From positions 243,876-307,875 of the forward strand of contig NZ_JADIJR010000001.1 of the NCBI RefSeq assembly GCF_017355365.1: a stretch of DNA of 64,000 nucleotides, in the 5' to 3' direction. This DNA comes from Microbacterium sp. SD291. GTDB lineage: Bacteria; Actinomycetota; Actinomycetes; Actinomycetales; Microbacteriaceae. Both the position numbers and the translations under genes were made by a program. Shown here one piece after another: positions 63,090 to 64,000 of the stretch (position 1 is its first letter; each line of letters starts with the position of its first letter). A model generated the notes under the pieces. The model did no database searches, was not told the origin of the DNA, and was given only the letters and a program-made list of their open reading frames with translations.

Positions 63090-63629
63090 GTGACCCCGTC
63101 TCGGACCCCGACGAAACTGCTGACCGCACTCGGCGCGCTGATCCTCAGCGCAGGTGCGCTGGCCGGTTGCACGCCCGAACCAGCAGCCACCCCGACGCCG
63201 ACCGCCGCCTTCGCCTCGGAAGACGAAGCATTCGCCGCCGCCGAAGAGGTCTACCGGGCGTACAACGACGCAGTGAACCTGGAGCGCAGAAGCGACTCAT
63301 CTGCCGATCCTCACGACTACCTCATCGGTGCCGCGCTTGAAGGAAGTCTCGAGACAACAAACAAGCTGAAGCAGGAAGGCCTTCGGATCACCGGCGACAG
63401 CGCAGTGCTCTCGTTTAGTGGGGACGTCGCTGAGGTCATGATCGACGCCGTCACGATCAGAGCGAGTATTTGCCTAGATGTCAGCTCGACTCAGATTCTC
63501 GATGAATCTGGCGCAGACTTGACTCCGCAGTCGCGCGCGGATCACGTTCCATTGAACGTTGTCTTTTCCGGTGCAGACTCAGAGCTCTTGATCTCCGAAT
63601 CCAACTTGGACGAGGACGCGGCATGCTGA
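63090..63629 (+). CDS. Secreted lipoprotein, unknown function
   Basis: A 179-residue protein with a signal peptide and lipobox ending LAGC (Cys near residue 27) followed by a Pro/Thr-rich linker, so it should be a lipid-anchored surface protein. The rest includes a short alpha-beta domain that I do not recognise; Cys residues appear in SICLDVSS and at the very C-terminus. TACCGT (63078-63083) lies 6 bases before the GTG, fitting the leaderless pattern. Base composition is less GC-rich than its neighbours. Its stop overlaps the start of the next gene. Confidence 0.82.
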   Translation: MTPSRTPTKLLTALGALILSAGALAGCTPEPAATPTPTAAFASEDEAFAAAEEVYRAYNDAVNLERRSDSSADPHDYLIGAALEGSLETTNKLKQEGLRITGDSAVLSFSGDVAEVMIDAVTIRASICLDVSSTQILDESGADLTPQSRADHVPLNVVFSGADSELLISESNLDEDAAC

Positions 63630-64000
63630 CCACGGCCGTCATCAGTGCGGTGCTGTTGCTTTCCCCGTTGTCCTCACCCGTGCAGGCAAGCTCTCCCGGT
63701 TGTGATGCCGACTTGGCCGCGACCGGTTTATGCAGCACCAACACCGGCACGGTTCTCGATATCTCTGCCATACGCCATCAACCCGGAAGCGAAGACGGAT
63801 CTCCGCCGGAGGTCGACTTGAACTCGCCAGTCACCCCGCTCCCGCCCTGCGTGACGTATCTCAACGACCGGTGCGTCGACTACCTCTTCCAGCGCCCCGA
63901 CGAGGCCGTCCCCGGCACTCCCGCGATCACCATCACCGACCTCGCCAGCTTCGCCCCCGACCCCACCACCCTCACCGCCGAACCCGACAACGTCGGCATC
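63623..64000 (+). CDS. Secreted protein, 5' part only
   Basis: An open frame of 126 codons reaching the right edge. It begins MLTTAVISAVLLLSPLSS, a Sec-type signal peptide with a likely cut after PVQA, followed by a Cys-containing mature part (Cys at about 32, 46 and 89, 97) and TITDLASFAPDPTTLTAEP. That last stretch resembles the beginning of PKD-type or similar extracellular domains in actinobacterial secreted proteins, but this is a weak guess. The ATG overlaps the stop of the lipoprotein gene, so the pair is coexpressed. The end is outside the window. Confidence 0.72.
   Translation, partial: MLTTAVISAVLLLSPLSSPVQASSPGCDADLAATGLCSTNTGTVLDISAIRHQPGSEDGSPPEVDLNSPVTPLPPCVTYLNDRCVDYLFQRPDEAVPGTPAITITDLASFAPDPTTLTAEPDNVGI

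Overview
The window is a high-GC actinobacterial chromosome segment. Gene content and order point to Microbacteriaceae, most likely Microbacterium or a close relative: the fasR-fabD-fabH-acpP-fabF block behind aceE, a glnA/glnE/glnA2 cluster, polyphosphate glucokinase, DUF3145 and DUF3099 proteins, a type B L31, a divergent glgM/glgC pair, and a suf operon with a Rieske protein. Species assignment is inference. I see no rRNA operon, prophage, transposase, integron or CRISPR array. Almost everything looks like vertically inherited core sequence. The exceptions are a stand-alone DUF262/DUF1524 nuclease gene near 32-34 kb and a less GC-rich secreted-protein pair at the right edge.

Layout. 0-9.5 kb: 3' end of glnA, a Ser/Thr kinase, an AI-2E permease, then a leftward operon (small SPOR-like protein, glnA2, glnE, diacylglycerol kinase family) divergent from ppgK. 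9.5-13.8 kb: RNase P RNA, a polymerase-I-like protein, a zinc-ribbon protein and a PadR-led operon. 13.8-20.3 kb: aldo/keto reductase, DUF2510 protein, epimerase, RibD-like reductase, a two-component system whose sensor kinase carries a frameshift in a seven-G tract, a membrane protein and tRNA-Val(TAC). 20.4-28.1 kb: aceE, fasR and the type II fatty acid synthase genes. 28.1-36 kb: YczE with its divergent MocR regulator, DUF3145, a putative iron/2-oxoglutarate oxygenase behind a possible iron box, the GmrSD-like protein, an S33 peptidase and ribosomal protein L31. 36-45.5 kb: ABC ATPase, glgM/glgC, serB, a hydrolase, fabG, small membrane proteins, SURF1, a GH16-like protein, a cupin and a PNPOx-like protein. 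45.5-53.8 kb: ABC-F ATPase, DedA, a complete two-component system, an acyltransferase, and the biotin uptake operon bioY-bioM-bioN opposite a TetR gene. 53.7-64 kb: MFS transporter, MalY-type aminotransferase, sufT, sufC, Rieske, sufD, sufB, heme A synthase, heme O synthase, and the lipoprotein/secreted-protein pair cut by the right edge.

How the genes work together. GlnE adenylylates GlnA, whose target tyrosine is visible; GlnA2 has Trp at that place. AceE makes acetyl-CoA and the adjacent FasR-type regulator probably controls the fab genes that use it. CtaA, CtaB and SURF1 all serve cytochrome oxidase assembly. The BioY-type transporter is very likely controlled by the divergent TetR protein through two tandem perfect palindromes.

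Two sequence habits recur. Many genes have a TANNNT-like hexamer 6-7 nt before the start codon and no Shine-Dalgarno sequence, which suggests leaderless mRNAs and helped decide starts. Several tail-to-tail gene pairs overlap by 14-81 bp. No clear new multi-gene system was found. The best candidates for new biology are the oxygenase-like protein with its iron-box-like promoter, the single-chain GmrSD-like nuclease beside it, and the G7 frameshift in the sensor kinase.
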